Assembly (NCBI RefSeq): GCF_024649945.1
Contig: NZ_JANKMS010000014.1
Span: 62,001-126,000 of the forward strand
DNA: 64,000 bases
From: Flavobacterium panacis
GTDB lineage: Bacteria; Bacteroidota; Bacteroidia; Flavobacteriales; Flavobacteriaceae
Direction of reading: 5' to 3'
Part shown: in pieces, positions 33,198 to 42,284 of the stretch
Layout: the number at the start of each line of letters is the position of its first letter
Position numbering within the stretch: position 1 is the first letter of the stretch
Notes under the pieces: model-generated
Seen by the model: only the letters and a program-made list of their open reading frames with translations
Database searches by the model: none
What the model was told of the DNA's origin: nothing
Program-made: the position numbers and the translations under genes

Positions 33198-35552
33198 TTA
33201 ACTTGAAAAAGTTAAACCTTTGTTTTTGAAACTTACGTAAAGTTCTTGTCGTGCCAAACTAATCGTTTCTTCTGTTCTGTAAATACTGCACCAGAATTTG
33301 ATTAAAAGTTTATACTTTCCATCAGAAATGGAACTATAATATATTTGCGATGGTTTCGAATTGTTTACGAGTGGAAGATTAGTAAGCGTTTCGTTTACGA
33401 CACTATTGATTTCCTCTGGAATCGTTTCGCCATTAATTTCAAAAGTTACTTCAACCAATTTAAAATTATCAGTATACGTCCAGTTGGTAATATTTTGAGA
33501 TAATAAATTACCATTCGGAATAATAATTTCGGCACCATTTGGAGCATTAATTTTAGTTGTTCTCAATCCCATCGATTTTACGCGACCCGATTCAGAACTG
33601 ATTTCTACAACATCGCCAATCTGAATAGGTTTGTCAAAAATTAAGATAATACCCGAAACAAAATTGCTTACAATATTCTGAAGTCCAAGTCCAACACCGA
33701 CACCTAAAGCACCTAATAAAATACTTAATTTATCCAAAGGCATTCCAGAAGCGGCAACAGCCAAAAGATAACCACTTATTAAAACTACTAATCTTGTAAT
33801 CAATAATTTTGAATGTTGCCTTTTGTTTATGTTTTCTTCGTTTTCATCATCAATTTCACCAAAGAAATAAGCCACGTATTTTTGTAATAAATGTGCTGCC
33901 CAGATTATAATGAAGAATAAAACGATATTACCCAGCGTAAACGTGATGCTTCCAATTGTATTTGGATGACTTAACAACTTGGTTAAAGAAGAACGAAGTG
34001 ACTCCCAAATATTCAAATTTGATGCAATTACAATCAGCCACATATAACTGATTACAATGATAAATGGTTTTTTAAGGTTGTCTGATAAACTTTCATAATC
34101 AAACATTTTTTCAATTCCTCTTTTTACTCTAGTGGTATAAATTTGAAGCAGAATAATTTCCAAAATAATCTTCAAAAGAACACTTAAAGCTACAATTTGA
34201 GTAAGTGAAATAAAAGCTGTTAAACTTAACATGTTAGAAAGCGAAACTCTTCCAAATAAATTGTATAAAATTGACAGTACATTCAAGCCAATAAAAATGA
34301 TACTTGCCCATTTAAAAAAGCCTTTTATATAAAGTTCTTCTTTAAGTGTTTTAATTTGAATTAAACCATAACGAATTCCTAAAATGTTAATCGCTACAAA
34401 AGCAAAACGCTGCAATAATCCGATTGTAATAAATAAATCCAAGAAACAAAGGGCAAAGAACAATCCTAAAAGGAAAAGCCAATTTCTCATAGCAACTCCT
34501 GACCATTGATTTTTGAAGAGGAAAATTAAAACTCCAAGCAAGAAAAGGTGAATTAATTCTAAAAATAGAGCAGGAGCATACAAATTGGTAACTACTGCAA
34601 TATTTAAGGCAATAACTAAAACAGGCAGTAAAACACCACGATTTAGATATTTAAAATTAAGAAGAGAAAGATTCTCCGAATAACCATTTGTTCTTAGGTA
34701 TTTTATGTTTCTGGAAATGTACCAAAACAAAAGTCCCATAAAGAAAAACAAAGTTATTAGGCCTCCAGCTTTATATCCGAGGTAATAGGCAGCAACGTTT
34801 TCTTCAATAATAATTTTAGATTTAATATTGTGCGTTACCTTTTTCTTTACGGCCGAATCGCTGATCTGCCATAGCGAAGGATATTCTTTGTTGAAAATAC
34901 TAATTCCAGATTTCTCCAGTTTGCTTTCAACAGTAACCAAAGCATTAGAAACGGCAATTTTTCTTTGAACCGTAAGACGTTTTTTATTGTTTAAAGTCGT
35001 TTGGTTTTTAGTCATTAAACTGTCTGTTCCGACATATTTTTTTCTAAGATCTCCAAATTCTTTTTGAAATTGTTGACGACGAATGGTGTCTTTTAATAAA
35101 CTAATTAAGGTTTTGTCTTTTCGAAGATCAATAACACGTTTTTTAATGTTTTCAAGATCTAGATTACGTGCATTAATAGCTTTGTTCTGTTCTTCTAATT
35201 CTTGTTGAATTTCTTGCAGTACAACGCGATACATTTGTTGGTTGCGTACATTCGGATTTGCTCCTTTTAAACTGGCTAAAATTAAATCCAGTTTACTCTC
35301 TGTACGTTTCATATCGCCAAAAAGATGACGTGTATCTCCAGCAAAATCAATGTCATTGTAAGCTGATTCTAAAACTTCTCCAGCTTTTTCTATTGCTATT
35401 AAATAATCACTGTCTGTGGCTGTAGTATCGTTGAATAATCTGCCTCGATTTTCTTTTTTAACAGTTTTTTGTTCTTGTGCATTAGTCTGAAATGCAAGAA
35501 AAAGAAATAAAAATAAGGAGAAGAAATAAGGAGTTCTTTTTTGAAAAATCAT
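33198..35552 (-). CDS. large mechanosensitive channel of the MscS family
   Basis: 784 residues. A signal peptide (FLAFQTNAQ) and a periplasmic helical, coiled-coil domain (about 40-240) lead into about eleven membrane helices. The conserved MscS pore helix and beta domain come last: LDKLSILLGALGVGVGLGLQNIVSNFVSGIILIFDKPI and VVEISSESGRVKSMGLRTT with NGAEIIIPNGNLLSQNITNW. This layout is like MscK/KefA. It opens under membrane tension to release solutes on osmotic down-shock, which fits an organism that may store sucrose. A TAAATTTG promoter lies at 35579-35586. Confidence 0.93.
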   Translation of the reverse strand: MIFQKRTPYFFSLFLFLFLAFQTNAQEQKTVKKENRGRLFNDTTATDSDYLIAIEKAGEVLESAYNDIDFAGDTRHLFGDMKRTESKLDLILASLKGANPNVRNQQMYRVVLQEIQQELEEQNKAINARNLDLENIKKRVIDLRKDKTLISLLKDTIRRQQFQKEFGDLRKKYVGTDSLMTKNQTTLNNKKRLTVQRKIAVSNALVTVESKLEKSGISIFNKEYPSLWQISDSAVKKKVTHNIKSKIIIEENVAAYYLGYKAGGLITLFFFMGLLFWYISRNIKYLRTNGYSENLSLLNFKYLNRGVLLPVLVIALNIAVVTNLYAPALFLELIHLFLLGVLIFLFKNQWSGVAMRNWLFLLGLFFALCFLDLFITIGLLQRFAFVAINILGIRYGLIQIKTLKEELYIKGFFKWASIIFIGLNVLSILYNLFGRVSLSNMLSLTAFISLTQIVALSVLLKIILEIILLQIYTTRVKRGIEKMFDYESLSDNLKKPFIIVISYMWLIVIASNLNIWESLRSSLTKLLSHPNTIGSITFTLGNIVLFFIIIWAAHLLQKYVAYFFGEIDDENEENINKRQHSKLLITRLVVLISGYLLAVAASGMPLDKLSILLGALGVGVGLGLQNIVSNFVSGIILIFDKPIQIGDVVEISSESGRVKSMGLRTTKINAPNGAEIIIPNGNLLSQNITNWTYTDNFKLVEVTFEINGETIPEEINSVVNETLTNLPLVNNSKPSQIYYSSISDGKYKLLIKFWCSIYRTEETISLARQELYVSFKNKGLTFSS

Positions 35553-35578
35553 AATTTTAAGGCTTATTTAGGGAGACC

Positions 35579-35586
35579 AAATTTAA
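35579..35586 (-). promoter_or_regulatory. TAnnTTTG promoter of mscS
   Basis: TAAATTTG on the minus strand is an exact match. A TTG at 35610-35612 lies 23 bp upstream, within the 17-23 bp spacing of flavobacterial -33 elements. The leader to the ATG at 35552 is about 22 nt. Confidence 0.65.
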
Positions 35587-35659
35587 TTTTTTTTATAAAA
35601 CTTTTCGTCAACAAAAAATTAAATTAGACGTATTAGCCTATTTTATCTTCAGATTCTGA

Positions 35660-35905
35660 TTAGATATCTCTGAAAGTGATTTCTTTTTTTATTTCTTTTA
35701 ATGAATTCGAATTCACAATAACAATGGGAATTAGTGAATAAGGAATTACCATTAATGTAGAAAGTGTGGTCTCTTGGCATAAAAACACAATGATGAGTAA
35801 GAGAATGATGGATGCCGCTAAGAGAAAATAAATTATATAGAGAATTGTTTTCTGTTTTTTTAAAAGTTCTTCAATACTCATTTCGCTTGGTTTCTTTGCT
35901 CTCAT
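35660..35905 (-). CDS. small two-helix membrane protein
   Basis: 81 residues: a charged N-terminus (MRAKKPSEMSIEELLKKQKT), two hydrophobic helices (about 24-43 and 48-66), and a polar tail. This resembles a small family common in flavobacteria that some annotations call redox-active disulfide protein 2, but only one Cys is present and no redox motif is visible, so that name is not supported. It is upstream of the mechanosensitive channel on the same strand, but the channel has its own promoter. Confidence 0.6.
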   Translation of the reverse strand: MRAKKPSEMSIEELLKKQKTILYIIYFLLAASIILLLIIVFLCQETTLSTLMVIPYSLIPIVIVNSNSLKEIKKEITFRDI

Positions 35906-35999
35906 TTTATATTTTTACATTATAATTTTTTTACAAAATTTAATTAAAAAATATTCCAAAACAATAAGTCATATTTTTTTGACTACCCTATAAAATGAT

Positions 36000-36296
36000 A
36001 TGGAAGAAAAAGAAACATGCCCTGCACAAAGACTTTTAAAAATGTTATCAGGAAAATGGAAAGCAGAAATTTTTCGTTTGGCTGTTGAGTCGCCTTTGCG
36101 ATTTAATATGTTGTTGAGACAGATTCAGGGTTCAAATAAACAGTCTTTAGCAACGGCTTTGAAAGAGTTGGAAGAAGAAGGTCTTTTGGAGAAAATTACA
36201 ATTAAATTAAAGCCACTCCATATTGAATATAATTTAACCGAAAAAGGAAAAGCTTTAATCCCGGTTTTCCAGCAATTGGAAGGTCTTTCTAATTAA
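36000..36296 (+). CDS. HxlR-family winged-helix regulator
   Basis: 98 residues, the usual size. It has the HxlR fold: conserved Cys in ETCPAQRLLKML, GKWKAEIFRLA, LRFNMLLRQIQGSNKQSLATALKELEEEGLL and a wing with YNLTEKGKAL. The single conserved Cys in such proteins often senses electrophiles or oxidants. It usually represses a divergent gene, here the small membrane protein at 35660 across a 94-bp gap. A T-rich TTTTTTTG stretch at 35974-35981 may be its -7 element. Confidence 0.88.
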   Translation: MEEKETCPAQRLLKMLSGKWKAEIFRLAVESPLRFNMLLRQIQGSNKQSLATALKELEEEGLLEKITIKLKPLHIEYNLTEKGKALIPVFQQLEGLSN

Positions 36297-36407
36297 GTAG
36301 AAAAGATCCTCAAATCTGCTCAGCTGACTATGAAATCACTGAGATTCTCTGAGAATCAAATCCTACATCCAAAAAATAAAAACGTCAGCTAAAAAAAGCA
36401 ATGATAT

Positions 36408-36737
36408 TTAGTTGATAAAATCAAATTTATCTTCGAACATTTTGCCAATTACCGGAATTGGTTTCTTTTGTTCGTTTGCCGCATTAATGATTCCAAAAAT
36501 CCATAAAATGAAAATCACATAACCAACATAGCTTAAAAAGTAAAGTGCTGGTACAATAGCAACAACAATAGATAATGCAACATTTACCAGTAAAGAAACC
36601 AGAAAAATTCCGAATCCTTGTTTTAAATGATAACGTACCAAGTCGCTTTTTGGAGTTACGTCTTTACTTTGAACAAAAGCTATAATCCAACCAATAATAG
36701 TGACATAGCTCAAAATAGAAAGGGTTTTATTATTCAT
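36408..36737 (-). CDS. DUF4870/Tic20-like membrane protein
   Basis: 109 residues with three to four membrane helices. The pattern matches the DUF4870 family: LSILSYVTIIGWIIAFV, then VRYHLKQGFGIFLVSL (the conserved RxHxxQ-like helix start), then FLSYVGYVIFILWIFGIINAANEQKKPIPVIG. Function is unknown; distant similarity to the plastid Tic20 fold is noted for the family. It stands alone, with repeat element D upstream. Confidence 0.8.
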   Translation of the reverse strand: MNNKTLSILSYVTIIGWIIAFVQSKDVTPKSDLVRYHLKQGFGIFLVSLLVNVALSIVVAIVPALYFLSYVGYVIFILWIFGIINAANEQKKPIPVIGKMFEDKFDFIN

Positions 36738-36919
36738 CGTTTTAGTTATTTATTACTTCAAAAATAGATATGATGAATGAAAAATTAAATAGCTGCTTTG
36801 TTATCTGTAGGTTTTGATTGGTATTGGTGGAGGATGAATTTATATGTTGTTTGTTTTTTATTTCAAGTTTCCATTTTTTTAACCGTAAAGTTCACAATGA
36901 TCTTTAATAATCGACTGTT

Positions 36920-36978
36920 TATAAAAACCAAAGAATGCAAAGCTTTATAGAAAAACTTTGCGTTCTTTGGTTTTTATA
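36920..36978. repeat. intergenic inverted-repeat element D
   Basis: Arms at 36920-36942 and 36956-36978 match in 22 of 23 positions when inverted, with a 13-nt loop. Flanking sequence (AACCGTAAAGTTCAC on the left, GAACTTTGCAGTAAAA on the right) extends the symmetry loosely. The core words CAAAG and GAACTTTGC recur in element F at 60.3 kb. It lies 3' of the PAS kinase gene. Confidence 0.8.
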
Positions 36979-37025
36979 GATCTCGCATTTCAAAAAACTC
37001 TGCGAACTTTGCAGTAAAAAACAGT

Positions 37026-38648
37026 TTATTTTTTCGGAAGATAAATCCAAAATGTGGTTCCTTCTCCAGGTTTACTGCTAAAGTTGATCATACCGTTGTG
37101 GTTTTCAATGATTCTTCGGCACAAAGCAAGTCCGATACCATTTCCGCCATATTGATCGCGTTCGTGAAGACGCTGAAACATATCAAATATACGTTCTGAG
37201 TATTTGCCATCCATTCCGATTCCGTTGTCTGCAATCGAAATTACATGATAATTTTCAGATGAAGTCGTGAGTTTTTCATCTTTCGGAACATCTTCATACG
37301 AAATAGTCACTGTTGGCTGATCTGTATTAAATTTAAGCGAGTTATTGATCAAATTGTACAATAATTGGCGAAGCTGTGTATCAAGTCCGAAAACTTTTGA
37401 CAACGGATTTACATTTATAACAGCATTTTTTTCTTCGATAACCAAACTTAAATCGCTTAAAACTTCGATTATAACTTGATTTAAATCTACTTCTTCAAAA
37501 TATTGTTCTTTATTTTCAATTCTAGAATAATTAAGAACATCTGTAATTAAATTGGATAATCTGCCGGCAGCTAATGTAATTCGGTCAAAATAATACTTTT
37601 TCTTTTGGTCTTCGCTTAAATGTTCGCCCGCTCTTGAAAGCATAATCATAATCTTTCTAAGTGGTTCTTGAAGATCGTGACTGGCAATATAAGCGAATTG
37701 TTCTAATTCTTTATTTTTAAAACGAAGTTTAGAGTTGGCGCTTTCCAATTCGTTCTTCGTTAATTTTAATTCGGTGTTGTCTTTCAACGTTTCCACCATC
37801 ATTTTCTGAGCGTTGATATTTACAAAATAGACAAGCCAGCTGTTAAAACTTCCGTCTTCTGCTTTATTTGGAACTATAGAAACTAAGTGCCAGATATAGT
37901 CAGAGCCGTTTTTGATCCTTGTTTCACCTAAGAAATTAGATCGGTTTTGTTTGGCTTTGTTCCAACCTTCTAGGATAGTGTCAATATCTTCCAAATGAAT
38001 AAAATTGATTAACGTTTTTTTATCAAAAGTAAGGAGAGGAACTTCTAGATAATTTTCTAAAGATTCGTTTACCAATAATACTGTATTGCGTTCATTCAAA
38101 ACACAAATTAAAATTGGAATTGTATTAGCTAATTGTTTGTATTTGTTCTCGCTTTCTGTTAGTTTTTCTGAAAGCGCAATTAGCTCAATATTTTTCTTTC
38201 TAATTTCGTCATACGGAGATAAAGGCGGTTCGAATTTAAAATAATCGATAATGCTTTTGATCTTCGTTTCGGACAAAAGTCCAGGTGCCGAAATTGGCTG
38301 ACTTATTTTAGTTACAGACTGATTGTCAACATAACTATATTGAATGTTTCCAGAGATTTTTGAAGCATATAAAAAGGCTTCAGGACTACAGCTTTTTAAA
38401 TCTGCGGTATCTGTAATAACCGCTATAATTTCTTTTTGAGTTGCTTTTATGATGTTCAAACCCAGTACCAATAAAGAGTTGGTTCCCTTGGCAATGGCAC
38501 AACGGGCAACTTCTGATACTGCGGTCGAAAAGCGAGTTTGAAATGAAGAGGCCATACCGCACATTTCTGCAATTTTCATACAACGTTTATGAGCCAATAT
38601 CAGGTCCATTTCGTTATCAAGATTTATTTGTATGATCTCTTTTATCAT
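37026..38648 (-). CDS. PAS histidine kinase of the stressosome-like operon
   Basis: 540 residues. The first ~140 look like a degenerate RsbW/RsbT-type ATPase (QTRFSTAVSEVARCAIAKG) lacking a clear G box. A PAS domain (about 165-290) and a coiled linker follow. The kinase core has SHDLQEPLRK (phospho-His near 324), LINNSLKF, DNGIGM and NGIGLALCRR ATP-site boxes. It has no receiver or membrane helix, so it is cytosolic. It is last in the Rsb run, 2 bp after the RsbX-like gene. Fusion of an anti-sigma-type module to a histidine kinase suggests that stressosome output feeds phosphorelay signalling; its partner regulator is not adjacent. Confidence 0.85.
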   Translation of the reverse strand: MIKEIIQINLDNEMDLILAHKRCMKIAEMCGMASSFQTRFSTAVSEVARCAIAKGTNSLLVLGLNIIKATQKEIIAVITDTADLKSCSPEAFLYASKISGNIQYSYVDNQSVTKISQPISAPGLLSETKIKSIIDYFKFEPPLSPYDEIRKKNIELIALSEKLTESENKYKQLANTIPILICVLNERNTVLLVNESLENYLEVPLLTFDKKTLINFIHLEDIDTILEGWNKAKQNRSNFLGETRIKNGSDYIWHLVSIVPNKAEDGSFNSWLVYFVNINAQKMMVETLKDNTELKLTKNELESANSKLRFKNKELEQFAYIASHDLQEPLRKIMIMLSRAGEHLSEDQKKKYYFDRITLAAGRLSNLITDVLNYSRIENKEQYFEEVDLNQVIIEVLSDLSLVIEEKNAVINVNPLSKVFGLDTQLRQLLYNLINNSLKFNTDQPTVTISYEDVPKDEKLTTSSENYHVISIADNGIGMDGKYSERIFDMFQRLHERDQYGGNGIGLALCRRIIENHNGMINFSSKPGEGTTFWIYLPKK

Positions 38649-38650
38649 GC

Positions 38651-39664
38651 TCAGTTTATTTTACCGACCAAAATTGTTGCATCATCAGTTCCTCTTACAT
38701 TTTCCTTATAAATTGCAGCTGCAATGATGCCGGGACTTTGTTTGAAAATAGAATTTAAGTCGTTTAAACTCCATCTTGTTCGCAAACCGTCACTATGCAT
38801 AATGATGATTTGATGTTTTTTATAAGGAACAACGGTATTGTTCAGTGTTCTTGGAATATTATGACCGATAATTCCGTTATAAGGAGTATAGGTTTTATTT
38901 TCTAATCCGTTAAAAATTCGGGTATTGATGTTGCCAATCCCGCAAACATTCCAAACTTCTGACTTATAATCTACTGATGCTATTGTTGCAACCAATCCTC
39001 TGGTTTTCTTTACTTTTAAATGAATATCTCTTAAAATAGTAGTTGGATCGGTTTCTACAGATTGTTTAAAGGCTTTTATAGCAGCTTCAACTGCTTCATT
39101 AGCACTTTCTCCGTGTCCTAATCCATCTCCTACAAATATCTGAAATCCTTTGCTGTTATGTTTTATATAATACCCATCTCCGCAAAGTTTTTCACCTGGA
39201 TAATTTACAGCAATAGTAGTAGGATTTAATCCGTTTTTTAAAGAAGGAATTTCGAGTTCTGGTTTTTCGCAGATTTTTACATACTGTACACAGCCCCAAT
39301 TTTTCATGGAGTAAATCTGAAAATCATTGCTTAGTCTTTTAATGGAACCTAAACCATGACCAAGTGTATTAGAAGACGAATAACCGTCATTCATAATTTT
39401 GGCAACATTATCAAAACCAATGCCTTTGTCCAGGCAATAGATTTCGATTTCATTATGCTCTCCATTAAAATTAGCACGATACAGTAATTCGCCACCGTTC
39501 GCAAATTTCATTAGATTTGAAGTAAGTTCTGCCACAATAATATCTGTTTCGGCAGCTCTGTGAGGGGTAAAACCCAATTGAAGGGCAAGATTATGTATTT
39601 CTCTTTTTATAAAAGCTATCAGACTTCTGTCATCAATTTTATAAGTGGAAAACGTATTATCCAT
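38651..39664 (-). CDS. RsbX-like phosphatase with N-terminal ATPase domain
   Basis: 337 residues. Residues about 1-135 form an anti-sigma-type HATPase (DIIVAELTSNLMKFANGGELL, CLDKGIGFDNV). Residues about 150-337 form a PP2C-like SpoIIE phosphatase (GDGYYIK, GDGLGHGESANEA, HSDGLR, DDATILVG) with the metal-binding Asp residues. In Bacillus, RsbX dephosphorylates RsbR and RsbS to reset the stressosome; the added ATPase domain here is a fusion common in Gram-negative modules. It overlaps the RsbT-like gene by 8 bp. Confidence 0.88.
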   Translation of the reverse strand: MDNTFSTYKIDDRSLIAFIKREIHNLALQLGFTPHRAAETDIIVAELTSNLMKFANGGELLYRANFNGEHNEIEIYCLDKGIGFDNVAKIMNDGYSSSNTLGHGLGSIKRLSNDFQIYSMKNWGCVQYVKICEKPELEIPSLKNGLNPTTIAVNYPGEKLCGDGYYIKHNSKGFQIFVGDGLGHGESANEAVEAAIKAFKQSVETDPTTILRDIHLKVKKTRGLVATIASVDYKSEVWNVCGIGNINTRIFNGLENKTYTPYNGIIGHNIPRTLNNTVVPYKKHQIIIMHSDGLRTRWSLNDLNSIFKQSPGIIAAAIYKENVRGTDDATILVGKIN

Positions 39665-40073
39665 TTTTCCATTTTGTTATAGTAACGGTGGTACCGTTTC
39701 CGAGTTCTGATTTAATGTCAAATTCATTGACAAGTCTTTTTGTTCCTGGTAAACCTAATCCCATGCTTTTTCCTGTACTGTATCCATCTTTCATTGCTAG
39801 AGATATGTCGGCTATTCCGGGGCCGTTATCAATAAAAGTAACGCGCACGCCATTATCTTTGCCGTTGCTCACGGACTCGATAATAACTCTTCCACCACCA
39901 CCATATTTCAGAAGATTACGCAAAAGTTCGCTAGTGGCCGTAATAAGTTTGGTCTGATTTAAAATACTCATACCAGCTTTTACACCATATTCTTTTACAC
40001 GATTGCGCAATGGTACAACGTCCTGTTCTTTTACAACAGGAGCTTCTTCTTTGCTATTCGATATCGTCGTCAT
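39657..40073 (-). CDS. RsbT-like switch kinase
   Basis: 138 residues, a single anti-sigma-type ATPase domain: ATSELLRNLLKYGGGG (N box), DNGPGI (G1), KSMGLGLPGTKRL (G2). RsbT phosphorylates the STAS proteins RsbS and RsbR and, when freed, activates a downstream effector. It overlaps the RsbS gene by 20 bp and the RsbX gene by 8 bp, showing tight coupling. Which effector it switches here is not visible; the PAS kinase is a candidate. Confidence 0.88.
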   Translation of the reverse strand: MTTISNSKEEAPVVKEQDVVPLRNRVKEYGVKAGMSILNQTKLITATSELLRNLLKYGGGGRVIIESVSNGKDNGVRVTFIDNGPGIADISLAMKDGYSTGKSMGLGLPGTKRLVNEFDIKSELGNGTTVTITKWKNG

Positions 40074-40452
40074 ACTCCTGCTCTTCGTTTTCGCTTATGT
40101 GCATTTTTGAGCGAAGTAAATCCATGCCTCTTTCTACGTTTAAGGCACTTATGACTCCATTTAAAGATAATCCAAGTTCTACCAATGTTATGGCAACTGC
40201 GGGTTGCATTCCAACAACAACGGTTTGTGCATCTAATATTCTTGACATTACGGCAATGTTTCCGAGGATTCTTCCCATAAAAGAATCTATAATAGAAACT
40301 GCAGAAATGTCTATTAGAACACCTTTTGAACTATGTTTACTAATAGTATTTATTAAATCTGATTCAAGATTTTCTGCCAATTGATCATACAAATCTACTT
40401 GTATAGTAACAAGCAGAAAATCTCCCATTTTAAGTATAGGAATTCTTTCCAT
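40054..40452 (-). CDS. RsbS-like STAS protein
   Basis: 132 residues, a lone STAS domain. The phospho-acceptor region DISAVSIIDSFMGRIL aligns with the Bacillus RsbS segment holding Ser59, so the Ser in IDSFM is the expected site of RsbT phosphorylation. It ends in an acidic tail (SENEEQEYDDD). RsbS scaffolds the stressosome core with RsbR. It is 15 bp after the RsbR gene and overlaps the RsbT gene by 20 bp. Confidence 0.88.
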   Translation of the reverse strand: MERIPILKMGDFLLVTIQVDLYDQLAENLESDLINTISKHSSKGVLIDISAVSIIDSFMGRILGNIAVMSRILDAQTVVVGMQPAVAITLVELGLSLNGVISALNVERGMDLLRSKMHISENEEQEYDDDIE

Positions 40453-40467
40453 ATAAACCCGAAATCT

Positions 40468-41310
40468 TTATTCTACAATTTTTCTTTTTTTGACAACAGT
40501 TAACTGAAGCATTTCAAAAGCTGTTTGTAAAGCGCTTGCCAATGAAGCCTTAGTTGTAATACCGCTTAGGTCAATTCCTAAATGCACAACTGTTTGAGCA
40601 ATTTCTGGACGAATACCGCTAATGATACATTCAGCTCCCATTAAACGGGTTGCGCTCACTGTTTTAATAAGGTGCTGTGCTACAAGAGAATCTACAGCTG
40701 GAACACCAGAAATATCCAAAATGGCAATAGAACTTCCGGTATCAACAATTTGCTGTAAAAGGCTTTCCATTACAGTTTGTGTTCTTGAACTGTCTAAAGT
40801 TCCAATAATTGGCAAAGCAACGATACCATCCCAAACGGTGATAACAGGTGTAGAGATTTCGCTAATTTCATCAACTTGTCTAGAGATTACGTCTTCTCTT
40901 CCTTTCATAAAGGCTTCAAAAGTCATAATCATCATATTGTCTAAAATAGCACTCAATTTTAGATTAGCGTCATAAAGTGCTTGAGGATCTGTTATTAATT
41001 CAGCAAGAATTCGAAATGCAGCTTCTTTAAACGAAATTAAATATTGTCCGTTTTCTCTTGGAGAAAATCCACGTTTTCCTCTAGAAGATGAGATTCCTAC
41101 AATAAGGTCTTGAACTTTTTCAAACTCCTGTGAGTTCTCATATTTTTCATCAGATTTTGCTAATGCAGTTAAAAAGAATGAAGCAAATTCTTTTGACTCT
41201 TCTTCTTCAACCGCTCCATCATCTGCACCACTCTCTAAAAGAATTTGAGACCATATTGTAAGTAACTTGTTTTCGTGCTCTTTTAAGACACCTAGTACGT
41301 TGTTTTGCAT
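40468..41310 (-). CDS. RsbR-like stressosome sensor
   Basis: 280 residues. The N-terminal ~140 residues are a helical RsbRD-type or globin-like sensor domain (LLTIWSQILLESGA, SRGKRGFSPRENGQYLISFKEA). A linker helix follows, then a C-terminal STAS domain starting ISTPVITVWDGIVALPIIGTLDS. The Thr in STPV corresponds to the first RsbR phosphosite; the second position is Ser in DISGVPAVDS, where Bacillus has Thr. First gene of the RsbR-S-T-X-kinase operon, with a 231-bp upstream gap likely holding its promoter. The signal is unknown. Confidence 0.88.
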   Translation of the reverse strand: MQNNVLGVLKEHENKLLTIWSQILLESGADDGAVEEEESKEFASFFLTALAKSDEKYENSQEFEKVQDLIVGISSSRGKRGFSPRENGQYLISFKEAAFRILAELITDPQALYDANLKLSAILDNMMIMTFEAFMKGREDVISRQVDEISEISTPVITVWDGIVALPIIGTLDSSRTQTVMESLLQQIVDTGSSIAILDISGVPAVDSLVAQHLIKTVSATRLMGAECIISGIRPEIAQTVVHLGIDLSGITTKASLASALQTAFEMLQLTVVKKRKIVE

Positions 41311-41541
41311 TTGCTTTTTGCTTTAAATTTTGGAATTTTCTCTATCAAATATATAACATTAAATTGTATGCGAAAAGATTTATTAAATTTAAAAATGATG
41401 AAAAATTAATTTTTTGAAACTAGGAGCATCATTTAAGCTGTTATAATTAATCATTTATGTTAAAAGAGCAGAAAATATTAATTTGTGAATATTAAATGCA
41501 AAAAAGATAAAAGAGAGTTATTTCTGATGTTTTACACTAAT

Positions 41542-42282
41542 TTAAATTTCCTCTTTCATTAATTTAAAAAACTGTTCTTTTTTTCCTCTAGAAATAGGAA
41601 CAACCGATTTATCATTCATATGTACCATTCCTTCGCGAGAATAACTTACAATCGAATTGACATTGATTAAATGGGATTGATGAATTCTGAAAAACATTGG
41701 CGGTTCTAAAATATCTTCATAGTTTTTGAGCGGTTTAGAAACCATTATTTTTCGACCATCTGTTAGAAAAAAAGTAGTGTAGGAACCCGAAGTTTCACAT
41801 CTTAGAATTTGGTCTAATTTAACAACATACATCGCTTCTTGCGTTGGAAGAATAACTCGGTCTGGTGTTTTAGAAAGATTATTTTGTAATTCGCTTAATT
41901 GTTGTTTTTCTAAAACTCTTTCCTGTAAAAGTGCAATTCTTTCAATCGCCGTTTTCAATTCATCGGGATCAATTGGTTTTAAAAGATAATCTATCGCACT
42001 ATATTTAAAAGCATTTACAGCATGTTGTTCGTAAGCAGTGGTAAAAATAAGATGAAAAGAAGTAAACGAAATTTGCTGTAAAACATCAAAACCGGTTCCG
42101 TTTTGGAGCATGATATCCATAAAAACCAAATCAGGTTTTAAACGGTCAATCAGCTTAACGGCTTTCTCTGTACTTTCCGCGTAAGCGATAATTTGAACCT
42201 TATCTGGAGCAACCATTTCAAGCATAATAGATAAAGCTTCGCGTATACGCTGTTCATCTTCAATAATTATAGTTTTATACAT
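41542..42282 (-). CDS. LytTR-family response regulator
   Basis: 246 residues: receiver domain with acidic pocket (IIEDE, 7-10), phospho-acceptor D56 in VFMDIML, FTTAYEQ and LLKPI. A LytTR DNA-binding domain follows from about 145 (RVILPTQEAMYVVKLDQILRCE, FFRIHQSHLINVNSI). It is 2 bp from the kinase gene on the same strand, so they form a pair. Targets are unknown. Confidence 0.9.
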   Translation of the reverse strand: MYKTIIIEDEQRIREALSIMLEMVAPDKVQIIAYAESTEKAVKLIDRLKPDLVFMDIMLQNGTGFDVLQQISFTSFHLIFTTAYEQHAVNAFKYSAIDYLLKPIDPDELKTAIERIALLQERVLEKQQLSELQNNLSKTPDRVILPTQEAMYVVKLDQILRCETSGSYTTFFLTDGRKIMVSKPLKNYEDILEPPMFFRIHQSHLINVNSIVSYSREGMVHMNDKSVVPISRGKKEQFFKLMKEEI

Positions 42283-42284
42283 AT

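Noticed and set aside
35660..35905. Redox-active disulfide protein
   Set aside because: Only one Cys is present and there is no CxxC, so the name sometimes used for this family is not supported.
36297..36407. Imperfect GAGATTCTCTGAGAATC-like symmetry after the HxlR gene
   Set aside because: The symmetry is short and imperfect; not strong enough to list as a repeat or terminator.
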